64,000 bases of DNA. Origin: Bowmanella denitrificans (GTDB lineage: Bacteria; Pseudomonadota; Gammaproteobacteria; Enterobacterales; Alteromonadaceae). The stretch's first letter is position 1, and each line of letters begins with the position of its first letter. The stretch spans positions 244,648-308,647 of the forward strand of contig NZ_PEBU01000005.1 of assembly GCF_002887595.1 (NCBI RefSeq), in the 5' to 3' direction. Under the pieces are notes generated by a model. It ran no database searches. It saw nothing but the letters and a program-made list of their open reading frames with translations, and had not been told where the DNA came from. A program made the translations under genes and the position numbers. Shown in pieces: positions 1 through 6,686 of this stretch.

Positions 1-307
1 CTATAAGGATGAACCGATCAATCGAGGTCGACCATTTACCGCGGGGTTTTACGGTAATCAAACCGCTGACTACCAGATAGCATGTAAATAGGCCAACTAA
101 GCCAGTCAGCGCTTCTGGGCGATCTATTGCTATTAGAGTTCCACCACCCGCCGTGTAGACCATTGCCCCGGCAAAAATGAGGCCTGTATAACGGTGCAGG
201 GCACTGCCTTTTTTTGCAAAGAAAGCTGTTAGTCCAGCAATAACGGCAACAGCCCCGATAAACAAATGCGATGTAAGCAAGACAGTCATACTCTTAGTCT
301 CAGTCAT
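1..307 (-). CDS. Partial multi-pass membrane protein, function unknown
   Basis: An open minus-strand frame runs about 102 codons from an ATG at 305-307 to the window edge without a stop, so the C-terminus is missing. The product begins MTETKSMTVLLTSHLFIGAV and shows three or four hydrophobic segments with a short polar turn (KKGSALHRYTG) between the first two. The His-Arg turn after a glycine-rich helix recalls DUF2306-like small membrane proteins, but this is a weak resemblance. It is divergent from the membrane-anchored AraC gene, about 120 bp away, so the two may share a control region. An alternative ATG lies seven codons in. Confidence 0.65.
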   Translation of the reverse strand, partial: MTETKSMTVLLTSHLFIGAVAVIAGLTAFFAKKGSALHRYTGLIFAGAMVYTAGGGTLIAIDRPEALTGLVGLFTCYLVVSGLITVKPRGKWSTSIDRFILI

Positions 308-427
308 TAACTGTAGAAATCATTGCATTTGCTAAAAAGACATGTGTCCGTGCCCACTGGGCTGGACAAAAAACAGCAAAAAAAGATGTAAGCTGTGTGC
401 ATTCTGGATATGAGGGCTGATTCTAAA

Positions 428-1606
428 ATGAGTTTGGAATATGTGACTGTAACGATGATTGGTGCGATGAGTGGGATATGCCTGATAGCGATATCCTTCA
501 TATTAACCAATCGGCCGCGACTGCCTAGTTATGGTCCACTGACTAATTTGTTGTTGTCTATCTTGATATTAGTGGCTCCATCCTGGCTCGCAGTGGTTCG
601 ACCTACGTATTTTGTTGTATCAGTGGGCCTTAGCTTGGTCGCATTTATGTCCCTGGGGCCGCTGCTATGGTTGTATGTTGATTCCCTGACATCGCGTATT
701 GAGTGGCACTTTTCTCTTAAAAAGCTTACCCACTTTATTCCTGCGGCACTATCTTTGTTAGCCTTGCTAGGGGTATTCACTGCTCCCTATGAAGATGTAG
801 AGAGTATGGTGCTATTGTCACAGGTGCCAGAAAACGGGCTACTGAAACCACTGGTCATTATTGTTTGGCTGTTGCTGGTGCTTTGGGTACCGCAATCAAT
901 TTACTATCTTGTTGTTACCGGAGTTCGACTTGTCAGGCATCACAAGCGCCTTAAAGGCTTTTTTTCCAATACAGAATGCAGAGAGCTGAATTGGCTGTCA
1001 TGGCTGTTTGCGCTGGTCGCCGCTCTCTGGGGACTGTTAGTTGTAAACTTTTTTGTCGATACGGTTTTTAATGCTTCATTAGTAGTAAAAGAGCTATTGA
1101 TTCTAATTGCACTGCTGTCCGTTTGGATTCTGACGCTGTGGGGATTACGTCAGAAGCCCGCGTTTGACGGTCAGTATTTGCACAATGCTCCAGCAACTGA
1201 AGAATCAGAAACCCAATCAAAAAAGTACAGTCGATCTTCTCTGAGCAAAGATAGAGCTTCTGAAATAGTTGCTCTTATTAAAAAGGCGATTGTTTGCGAA
1301 GAGCTGTTTCTCGATTCAGATCTAACCCTGTCTGACCTTGCCGAATCCATCGACACCAGCAGCCACCTGGTGTCTCAGGTACTGAATCAGCACATGGGGA
1401 CGACGTTTTTTGACTACGTGAATGAGAATCGAATTGAAGCGGCCAAGGTTTTGCTGGCTCAAACGACAAAGAGCGCACTGGATATTTGTTATGAGGTAGG
1501 CTTCAATGCTCGCTCATCGTTTTATAAAGCCTTTAAACAGATTACTAATACCACGCCAGCACAGTACAGAAAAATGAGACTGGCTGACGCGTTGGGGGAT
1601 GAGTAG
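428..1606 (+). CDS. AraC-family transcriptional regulator with N-terminal membrane domain
   Basis: The first ~235 residues form about seven hydrophobic helices and the last ~100 form an AraC/XylS double helix-turn-helix (SDLAESIDTSSHLVSQVLNQ, then a second HTH around GFNARSSFYKAFKQ). This is the layout of membrane-bound AraC regulators that couple an outside or lipid signal to transcription; the ligand is unknown. The start at 428 (MSLEYVTV) is preferred over 395 because it leads directly into the first helix and has GAGGG about 12 bases upstream. The gene is divergent from the partial membrane protein at the window edge, a plausible target. The regulator call is firm; the signal and regulon are not visible. 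Confidence 0.88.
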   Translation: MSLEYVTVTMIGAMSGICLIAISFILTNRPRLPSYGPLTNLLLSILILVAPSWLAVVRPTYFVVSVGLSLVAFMSLGPLLWLYVDSLTSRIEWHFSLKKLTHFIPAALSLLALLGVFTAPYEDVESMVLLSQVPENGLLKPLVIIVWLLLVLWVPQSIYYLVVTGVRLVRHHKRLKGFFSNTECRELNWLSWLFALVAALWGLLVVNFFVDTVFNASLVVKELLILIALLSVWILTLWGLRQKPAFDGQYLHNAPATEESETQSKKYSRSSLSKDRASEIVALIKKAIVCEELFLDSDLTLSDLAESIDTSSHLVSQVLNQHMGTTFFDYVNENRIEAAKVLLAQTTKSALDICYEVGFNARSSFYKAFKQITNTTPAQYRKMRLADALGDE

Positions 1607-1635
1607 CAGAGAACAGGTGGGTAGAACCCTAACTG

Positions 1636-1910
1636 ACCTCCATGTCTTTTATGACGCGTCTTCCACTCAATTTTCTCCCAGCAAATTGCCCACCTTTTAG
1701 CAGCGCCCTGAACTGACCGGGAATTTTTTAGCGGGGGAGCAAAGCGGCTTGGGCCGCTTAAGGGGGGCTTCTGGCTGATGTTTGTAGACTAATATCTAAT
1801 TTATGCCAATAGCGGTCATTGACGGCAATAACCGTCTTGTCACCGCTCAATTGTCTCAAACTGTTTCAACAACTATGACACGGCTGATTAATGAGCGACC
1901 CTTTGATCCG
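1636..1910 (+). repeat. Dispersed hairpin repeat, copy 1
   Basis: This fills most of the 425-bp gap before the toxin-antitoxin genes. It begins with TGACCTCCATGTCTTTTATG, carries the perfect hairpin AAGCGGC-TTGG-GCCGCTT at 1742-1759 and ends near CCCTTTGATCCG (1899-1910). The same start, hairpin and end recur at 5721-6150, the start and hairpin at 3091-3400, and the hairpin core is inverted at 8341 and 8736. No protein can be supported inside. It is probably a non-autonomous or decayed mobile repeat. Confidence 0.75.
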
Positions 1911-1975
1911 GGGGAGTAGTGGGTTGTTTAGCTGACTAGTGTAAACAGATACTCCATCAAGGCTACATAACTAAA

Positions 1976-2026
1976 TTGACATCGCCGCCACCACCTATCA
2001 AAATGATAGGTGTCAAGTTGATAGGT
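1976..2026 (+). promoter_or_regulatory. Promoter with palindromic operator of the toxin-antitoxin operon
   Basis: TTGACA at 1976-1981 is followed after 17 bases by CAAAAT (1999-2004), a usable -35/-10 pair. The perfect palindrome ACCTATCA-AAA-TGATAGGT (1993-2011) covers the -10 box, and a third half-site TGATAGGT lies at 2019-2026, just before the toxin ATG. This geometry fits autorepression by the HTH antitoxin. The sites are seen directly; the binding protein is inferred. Confidence 0.75.
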
Positions 2027-2031
2027 TCTTC

Positions 2032-2373
2032 ATGCGAAAGAGTAACCCTCAAGGCGTCAACGAGTTTCCTCTCACGGAGGAGACTGCCAGAAAGATAATC
2101 AATGACCTGGCTGAAAATCATACCCACAGGATCAGGTGGAGTAAGCATGTAAAGGCGCGTATGAGAGACCGTGGGGTTACTACCGGTCAGATTATGACCC
2201 TCCTTAAAAGCAAGCATTCTGTTTTTAGGGAAGGCCCATACGCCGAGACCAATGGTGATTGGAAGTTTAACTTAAAAGGCACAGCAGCAGGTAAGGTCAT
2301 AGAACTGACAGTTGCCCTTAAGAATCATCATGACAGCCCCAGTTCAGTACTGGTCACTGTGTGGATAGATTAG
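2032..2373 (+). CDS. DUF4258-family protein, putative toxin of a type II toxin-antitoxin pair
   Basis: The 113-residue protein has the DUF4258 pattern: a segment starting with His/Arg/polar residues (HRIRWSKHVKARMRDRGVTT), a helix ending in LLKSKHSVFREGP, and beta strands around WKFNLKG and VIELTVAL with a final VTVWID strand. DUF4258 proteins often lie in front of an HTH antitoxin and are thought to resemble RelE/MqsR-like RNases. Here the partner gene starts 9 bp downstream, which supports a toxin role by context. The start at 2032 sits right after the operator; a weak AGG lies 6 bases upstream. Activity is inferred. Confidence 0.8.
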   Translation: MRKSNPQGVNEFPLTEETARKIINDLAENHTHRIRWSKHVKARMRDRGVTTGQIMTLLKSKHSVFREGPYAETNGDWKFNLKGTAAGKVIELTVALKNHHDSPSSVLVTVWID

Positions 2374-2382
2374 GAGGTTGGT

Positions 2383-2823
2383 ATGTACCATTACACAGAA
2401 AGCGGTTTATCAAATGTATATCTCAAGAATGGTTTTACCGTTGAACAGATTGACGGTGAGGAATATACCAGTATTGATGATATGAACGGCCTGCATAAGG
2501 CGATTGCTCAGGTTATTGTGGACAGCAACCGACCTCTTTCGAATGAAGAGTTTAAGTTTCTGCGTATTGAACTAAATCTTTCCCAGAAAATGCTCGGGAT
2601 GCGCTTCGGTGTTGATGAGCAGACAATTGCGCGCTATGAGAAAGGCCAGACAAAAATTCCCCGTACTACAGATGTAGCGCTACGGACTCTGTATATGGAA
2701 AGCCAGCAAAGGAATAACCCTGTCAGTTATTTCCTGGACTTATTAGCAGATACAGAAGCCCAAGAGGCAGCTAAAGAGATTCGGTTGGAAGAAGTGGAAA
2801 ATCATTGGGAAGTTGCAGCTTAA
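2383..2823 (+). CDS. HTH antitoxin (MqsA/YgiT-like C-terminal domain)
   Basis: The product is 146 residues. An N-terminal domain (YHYTESGLSNVYLKNG) is followed by an Xre-type HTH around residues 60-105 (LRIELNLSQKMLGMRFGVDE then TIARYEKGQTKIPRTTD) and an acidic C-terminal tail. The HTH matches the DNA-binding half of MqsA-like antitoxins, which bind promoter palindromes, so it probably represses its own operon through the operator at 1993-2026. TESGL lacks the cysteines expected of a zinc-binding N-terminal module. RBS GGAGG lies 7 bases before the ATG, and a terminator follows the stop. Confidence 0.85.
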   Translation: MYHYTESGLSNVYLKNGFTVEQIDGEEYTSIDDMNGLHKAIAQVIVDSNRPLSNEEFKFLRIELNLSQKMLGMRFGVDEQTIARYEKGQTKIPRTTDVALRTLYMESQQRNNPVSYFLDLLADTEAQEAAKEIRLEEVENHWEVAA

Positions 2824-2853
2824 CAGTCTCCATCTATTAATCTTGAATGTTTT

Positions 2854-2878
2854 AAGCCGACTCACTGTCGGCTTTTTT
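2854..2878 (+). terminator. Rho-independent terminator of the toxin-antitoxin operon
   Basis: Stem AAGCCGA (2854-2860), loop CTCACTG, stem TCGGCTT (2868-2874), then a T-run. It lies 30 bp after the antitoxin stop. Confidence 0.9.
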
Positions 2879-2906
2879 GTAAGACGCAGCGGGACCGCAT
2901 CTGCTA

Positions 2907-2954
2907 TTAAGCTATATGCAGGCACGATACTATGGTCCAGTCATTGGACGGTTT
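2907..2954 (+). pseudogene. Rhs/YD-repeat protein relic
   Basis: This frame reads LSYMQARYYGPVIGRF, close to the conserved Rhs-core motif ARYYDPxIGRF, with Gly replacing the usual Asp. After Phe the frame leaves the Rhs pattern and soon stops. Only this 16-codon scrap of an Rhs core can be seen, fused at its 3' end to the Phd-like relic in another frame. It is too short to be functional. Confidence 0.65.
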
Positions 2955-3078
2955 CGTGGTAATAAGTGCCGACGACTGGGAACGAGAGCAGGAAACCCTT
3001 CACGTACTTCAAAGCAAGAATCTTATGCAACAGATTGCTGATTCTCTTGAAACCCACACCCGTGGACTGAGGCTATAA
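2932..3078 (+). pseudogene. Phd/YefM-type antitoxin relic, N-terminus missing
   Basis: The frame from ATG 2932 to TAA 3076-3078 ends in GFVVISADDWEREQETLHVL and then QIADSLETHTRG. This matches the C-terminal half of Phd/YefM antitoxins: a beta strand, the D-W/Y-E turn, the E-T-L helix and the region that contacts the toxin. The DNA-binding N-terminal half is missing; its place is taken by the Rhs relic in another frame. No toxin gene follows; the dispersed repeat begins about 13 bp after the stop. Confidence 0.65.
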
Positions 3079-3090
3079 ACCACTGGCGAG

Positions 3091-3400
3091 CAGTGACCTC
3101 CGTGTCTTTTGCGACGCGCCAGTCACTTTACAACTGGGGTTCTGCCTGTTGCCTTTACGGCTAGTTCAAGCTGGTTCCCAACCGCCCCACTAATGGAATT
3201 TAAATATGTTTCACCACGAAGGGCGCGAAGTGCTCGAAGGACAAGGTCGATTGCCCATTCTTCGTGTTCTTCTGATCTTCGTGGTAGAGAAATCATTTGT
3301 TGTGAAAGCTGGGGGTAAAGCGGCTTGGTCCGCTTAAGGGGTGGCTTCTGGTTGATGTTTTTGTTGGTTAATGTCTGCTATGTACGTACAGCGGTCGTTG
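3091..3400 (+). repeat. Dispersed hairpin repeat, copy 2 (decayed)
   Basis: It starts with GTGACCTCCGTGTCTTTTGC like copies 1 and 3 and carries the hairpin at 3318-3335 with one arm mutated (AAGCGG-CTTGGT-CCGCTT). An inner inverted pair CACGAAG...CTTCGTG spans about 3214-3290 and recurs near 6640-6676. No gene can be supported here. Confidence 0.6.
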
Positions 3401-3444
3401 GTTCATTGAGTTTTTAATGGCATCAATGAGCGAAGAGCGGTCAG

Positions 3445-3492
3445 GCGTAACGTCGCATTCGGCGGCTTGTCCGCTGCAATGCTTTGTTAGGC
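3445..3492 (-). other. attC recombination site (integron cassette), short form
   Basis: On the plus strand the ends are GCGTAAC (3445-3451, one mismatch to RYYYAAC) and GTTAGGC (3486-3492). Between them CATT-CGGCGG and CCGCTGCAATG pair, with extra unpaired bases only in the right arm. That asymmetry gives the site a minus-strand orientation, matching the gene whose stop is one base away at 3494. The site belongs to the cassette carrying the 430-aa protein. Confidence 0.75.
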
Positions 3493-3493
3493 T

Positions 3494-4786
3494 TTATATT
3501 ATTAATAAGTCTTCGGATTTTGGAGTTCCTTTTGCTTCAATTACCAAGTCAAAAAAAACACCATGTTTTCGAATACCTAAAGCAGGTGACCCTAGATCAT
3601 TACAGTAAATACTGCCATCCTTATCCTTTTTTGACTGCAAATACAAATCACCTTTTTGGAAAAAATAATAGCTTGGCGGTAGCTCAGTGCTCTGCCCACT
3701 TTCCAAATCTATGATTTTCACAGGAGACTGATTTTGTGAAAAATATCCAACGGGAATGTTCATTATAAAATGATCGGCGCCATTCATTTTTAACGCATAT
3801 CTTGGGGATGAAACAAATTTAAAGCAGTGATTTAGTAGTGAACTGTTATTTTCGTCTCTGACATAGCTTGGCTGATAGAAAATTATGCAATCAACCCCTC
3901 CACTTTGCTCATTAACAAGCTTGTTAATCTCTTCAGAGATATAGTCAAAATCCGCATTTACATGCGTTCTAATAAAAATTACACGAGAGTTGCCTTCATC
4001 CTGAGGAGTGTATTTAGAAATATTTACAACAGCATCACGAATCTTTTTCAAATATCTTTTTAGCTCCGACTCTGGTGGTGGGCAGAAAACCTGAACAATA
4101 TCGGATATATACTTTGAAGAAAGGCTGTATTCACTCGGCGGAAGATCAAAGATATGAATTTTAATTTCCGCGCCAATTTGTAGCGAATTCTGATGGCTGT
4201 TTAAATTTAAAGATTTAATTTTACCAATCAATGCTTTGAAATCTTCATCAAGTAACACCCTTGTTGACACAACCCTAATGCCACGTCTTGCATGGCTAAC
4301 CCTTAACTTTTCTATCCACTTTATCCTGAGGTTGCTGCACCTCTTCTGAAACTTAATATATTGTTCCGATGAGTCTATATTTTTTACTGACACAAACTGC
4401 CTTGTATTATTTGGCAAAGTAACAGAGAAATCATACCCAGAATTGCTTTTCTCCGCCGGAGTTATTTCAGACTCATGCAGACTTGACATGCCGGAATACA
4501 AAATTTCTGTAAAGAAACCTTGAGATGATGTTGGAGGCTGTTTTTTAATTCTTCCTATTGTAGATTTCAGCCAGCCTGGGGAGCTTTTTTTGAGTTTTAT
4601 AAGACAAACTCCTAGTGTATATAGCTCGACAGTAGCCAATCGATCAGCCCTAGACCATAACTTTTGCAGTCTATGGTTTTTTTTAGCGTTTAAATAAGCA
4701 TCTCCAAACATCTCAGAAACTGCTTGAAGTGCAAGCGTGGCATCCTTACCCTTCCCAAGATTTGACAAATCCCTACCAGAAAGCAT
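3494..4786 (-). CDS. Cassette-borne protein of unknown function, possible PD-(D/E)XK-like fold
   Basis: I do not recognise this 430-residue protein as a named family. It is soluble and AT-rich, with no signal peptide. Residues 90-135 hold E94 in a helix, then GYDF (D119) and a strand ending VSVK (K135), a spacing reminiscent of PD-(D/E)XK nucleases, but the acidic residue before the lysine is replaced by Ser133. A second alpha/beta part around residues 265-330 contains strands such as VIFIRTHVN and VDCIIFYQPS. RBS AAGGA precedes the ATG. The gene lies between two attC sites on the strand expected for a cassette. Nuclease or defence activity is only a guess. Confidence 0.7.
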   Translation of the reverse strand: MLSGRDLSNLGKGKDATLALQAVSEMFGDAYLNAKKNHRLQKLWSRADRLATVELYTLGVCLIKLKKSSPGWLKSTIGRIKKQPPTSSQGFFTEILYSGMSSLHESEITPAEKSNSGYDFSVTLPNNTRQFVSVKNIDSSEQYIKFQKRCSNLRIKWIEKLRVSHARRGIRVVSTRVLLDEDFKALIGKIKSLNLNSHQNSLQIGAEIKIHIFDLPPSEYSLSSKYISDIVQVFCPPPESELKRYLKKIRDAVVNISKYTPQDEGNSRVIFIRTHVNADFDYISEEINKLVNEQSGGVDCIIFYQPSYVRDENNSSLLNHCFKFVSSPRYALKMNGADHFIMNIPVGYFSQNQSPVKIIDLESGQSTELPPSYYFFQKGDLYLQSKKDKDGSIYCNDLGSPALGIRKHGVFFDLVIEAKGTPKSEDLLII

Positions 4787-4829
4787 TCTATGTTTTCCTT
4801 GTTATTTGGATATTATGATTTTCACAGTT

Positions 4830-4907
4830 GCCTAACGCCCGCCACACAAGCGAGCAACCTGTTGCGAGTCGAGCGCCGAAGGCGCGTTGTGCTGGCGATT
4901 GTTAGGC
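4830..4907 (-). other. attC recombination site (integron cassette)
   Basis: Core boxes GCCTAAC (4830-4836) and GTTAGGC (4901-4907) are perfect complements. The inner arms CCACACAA and TTGTGCTGG pair with one extra base in the right arm, and GCGCC/GGCGC pair near the centre. The extra base on the right makes it a minus-strand site, so it follows the DUF2971 gene, whose stop is at 4910. This is a textbook attC of about 78 bp. Confidence 0.9.
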
Positions 4908-4909
4908 AT

Positions 4910-5542
4910 TTAAACCCTTATCTCCATCCGGTAATCATTATGAGATGGATAAACCTTTCTTATTTCAACATCTTTGTCACGATATAAGTATTTTTTTAAG
5001 ATTTTCTTTGTGACCTGACTCCTAAAACCAATAATTACTTCCTTTAGTTTCAGGTTTTCTGAAAAATCTTCAAATACTAGATCGTTACCCTTATTTCTTT
5101 GTGGAAATTTTATAAGTAACCTATGTTCTTCTTCATATTCCCAGTGCTTGTATTTTTTTGAAAGCATATATTTGAGAAATTCTTCTTTTTCCAACGCCAG
5201 TGATTCTTTGAAGTCTTTAGCCGATGCTCTCTCGGCGATATATTCAATTTTTAATAATTTCTCAGCTGGAATGTCAAACCCTAAACACAGGCCTTTATGG
5301 GAATCTGAGTAATGTGACCACTGAACGGGACTGGTACAGTTTTTACTGAAACAAATTATACCATAATCCCAATTCGCTCTTTTTCTTCTTCCTTTAAGAA
5401 TATCCCTTGTGCCACAATTTTCAGTTTCAAGATGAAAGTACTCAAAGGGGTCATTGAAATGGCTAAGTCTACCAACTTTTAACTTAGCATTAGCAATTGC
5501 TTCTAATCCATATTGCTCATTTAAAAAATGATATACACGCAT
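4910..5542 (-). CDS. DUF2971-family protein, integron cassette gene
   Basis: The 210-residue protein has the DUF2971 hallmarks: N-terminal VYHFLNEQYGLEAI, then LSHFNDPFEYF, IICFSKN, and VQWSHYSDSHKGLCLGFD near residue 75-95, with an EEEHRLLIKF strand later. The family is common in cassettes and phage-defence neighbourhoods, but its biochemical role is not established. The ATG lies only 7 bases from a GTTAGGC core on the minus strand and the stop abuts the next attC, so the gene fills a cassette. The coding is much more AT-rich than the core genome, which suggests transfer. Confidence 0.85.
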   Translation of the reverse strand: MRVYHFLNEQYGLEAIANAKLKVGRLSHFNDPFEYFHLETENCGTRDILKGRRKRANWDYGIICFSKNCTSPVQWSHYSDSHKGLCLGFDIPAEKLLKIEYIAERASAKDFKESLALEKEEFLKYMLSKKYKHWEYEEEHRLLIKFPQRNKGNDLVFEDFSENLKLKEVIIGFRSQVTKKILKKYLYRDKDVEIRKVYPSHNDYRMEIRV

Positions 5543-5549
5543 TCTCTAT

Positions 5550-5556
5550 GCCTAAC
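5550..5556 (-). other. Isolated attC core box, outer boundary of the cassette array
   Basis: GCCTAAC on the plus strand reads GTTAGGC on the minus strand, the core site expected just upstream of the DUF2971 cassette. The rest of the attC is not present: a few bases later the sequence becomes the IS110-like relic, so this site appears to have been interrupted. Confidence 0.65.
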
Positions 5557-5722
5557 GAATGATATGGACTCCCCCTTTCCTGGGGTTATGCCACGCTTAA
5601 CTGGCAACCATTGAGGAGAACTGTCCATGTCTGATGTCAACTATTTCTATGGCATTGATTTACACAAACTGAGTTTCAGTATCCACGGAGAAGACAGCCA
5701 TGGCAAGGTCTTGAATACATAA
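5557..5722 (+). mobile_element. IS110/IS1111-family insertion sequence relic
   Basis: A 31-codon frame (5627-5722) with RBS GAGGAG begins MSDVNYFYGIDLHKLSFSIH and continues GEDSHGKVLN before a stop. This matches the N-terminus of IS110-family DEDD transposases, including the first catalytic Asp in GIDLHK. About 60 bp of leader precede it, running back to the attC core box at 5550. The rest of the transposase is gone: the frame ends exactly where dispersed repeat copy 3 starts. IS1111-attC-group elements are known to target attC sites, which fits the position. Confidence 0.7.
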
Positions 5723-6150
5723 CCTCCATGTCTTATATGACGCACCATCCCTGGTGCGCCAGTCCCATTTACAACAAGCATCCTGCCTGTTGCCCTCCGG
5801 GCCAGCTAAAGCTGTTCAATCTGGTTCCAGACCAGATTGTCTTTACTGCGCGGTAAAGAAACGAGACGCAAAGACCAAATTTTCAGGAAAAATTTGGGAC
5901 AGCTTTATGCTGGTCCGAAGGAAAAGCTACAGGGATGTGGTTTTCAAAGCGCGCCCGCTGGATTCCCAACAACGACCGGGAATTTTAAGCGGGGGTCAAA
6001 GCGGCTTGGGCCGCTTAAGGGATGGCAACTGATTGATGTTTTTGTCGGTTAATGTCTGCTTTGTGCCAATAGCGGTTATTGACTGCAATAAGAGTCTTGT
6101 CACCGCCCAATTCTCTGAAACTGTTTCAACAATTGTGCCCCTTTGATCCG
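5721..6150 (+). repeat. Dispersed hairpin repeat, copy 3 (longest)
   Basis: It begins ATAACCTCCATGTCTTATATG like copy 1 and ends at CCCTTTGATCCG (6139-6150). It has the perfect hairpin at 5999-6016, a second palindrome GCACCA-TCCC-TGGTGC near 5741, and an insert with the block GAAACGAGACGCAAAGA shared with the inverted copy around 8530. Short frames inside it are not convincing genes. Confidence 0.7.
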
Positions 6151-6221
6151 TATTCACCGCAGAGAACGCAAGTTTCCTATAAGATCAGCAGCTTACATAC
6201 TCTTTTTGACCTGTGTCGCTT

Positions 6222-6503
6222 CTAATGTGGATCTGACCCTTTTCTTCTAAACAGGTGACTGACAGCCATATACAGCGAAGGCACTTCACTTAGCAAATGT
6301 TGGTTGGACAATAACCTGTCAGCCCACTTGATGCGGTGCTTCTCAAATGCTTTGGAGCAAATTCCGCGCCCCATACTGGTGACGGTGGCCACGTTGCCAG
6401 CCAAAAGGCTTTGAGTACAGGCAATCAGGGCCTTTTGTCGGGCCTTGTGCATATTGAAGCTGACAAGCGAGAGAATTTTGGTCAACATGGCGTGGGCATT
6501 CAT
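6222..6503 (-). pseudogene. IS4-family transposase N-terminal fragment
   Basis: The frame reads MNAHAMLTKILSLVSFNMHK, then ACTQSLLAGN, GRGICSKAFEKHRIKWADRL and LLSEVPSLY. This is the N-terminal helical domain of IS4-family transposases (compare the IS10-like GRNLPTKARTKHNIKRIDRLL). The catalytic DDE domain is missing and the frame ends in a scrap, GSDPH, derived from the flanking repeat. The 15-mer GGATCTGACCCTTTT occurs at 6229-6243 and again at 6608-6622, bracketing the relic as direct repeats. It is a dead remnant. Confidence 0.8.
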
Positions 6504-6686
6504 GGCGTTTCCTGACGGGTTTTGTTTTGGCGAACGATCTGATCACCAAACGTCATGAATGTTCCCTATCTCAATGAATTTTATGGACTATTTGTGGGGA
6601 TTCCTCAGGATCTGACCCTTTTTATCTTAAGTGCACGAAGGACAATAGCGATTGTCCACTCTTCGTGTATTTCTAATCTTTGACTT

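Noticed and set aside
3109-3714. Plus-strand frames over the hairpin repeat and antisense to the 430-aa gene
   Set aside because: No coding character; they arise from the repeat and as shadows of the minus-strand cassette gene.
5754-6052. Two overlapping short frames (92 and 71 aa) in repeat copy 3
   Set aside because: Similar DNA in the other copies does not keep these frames open, so they are not genes.
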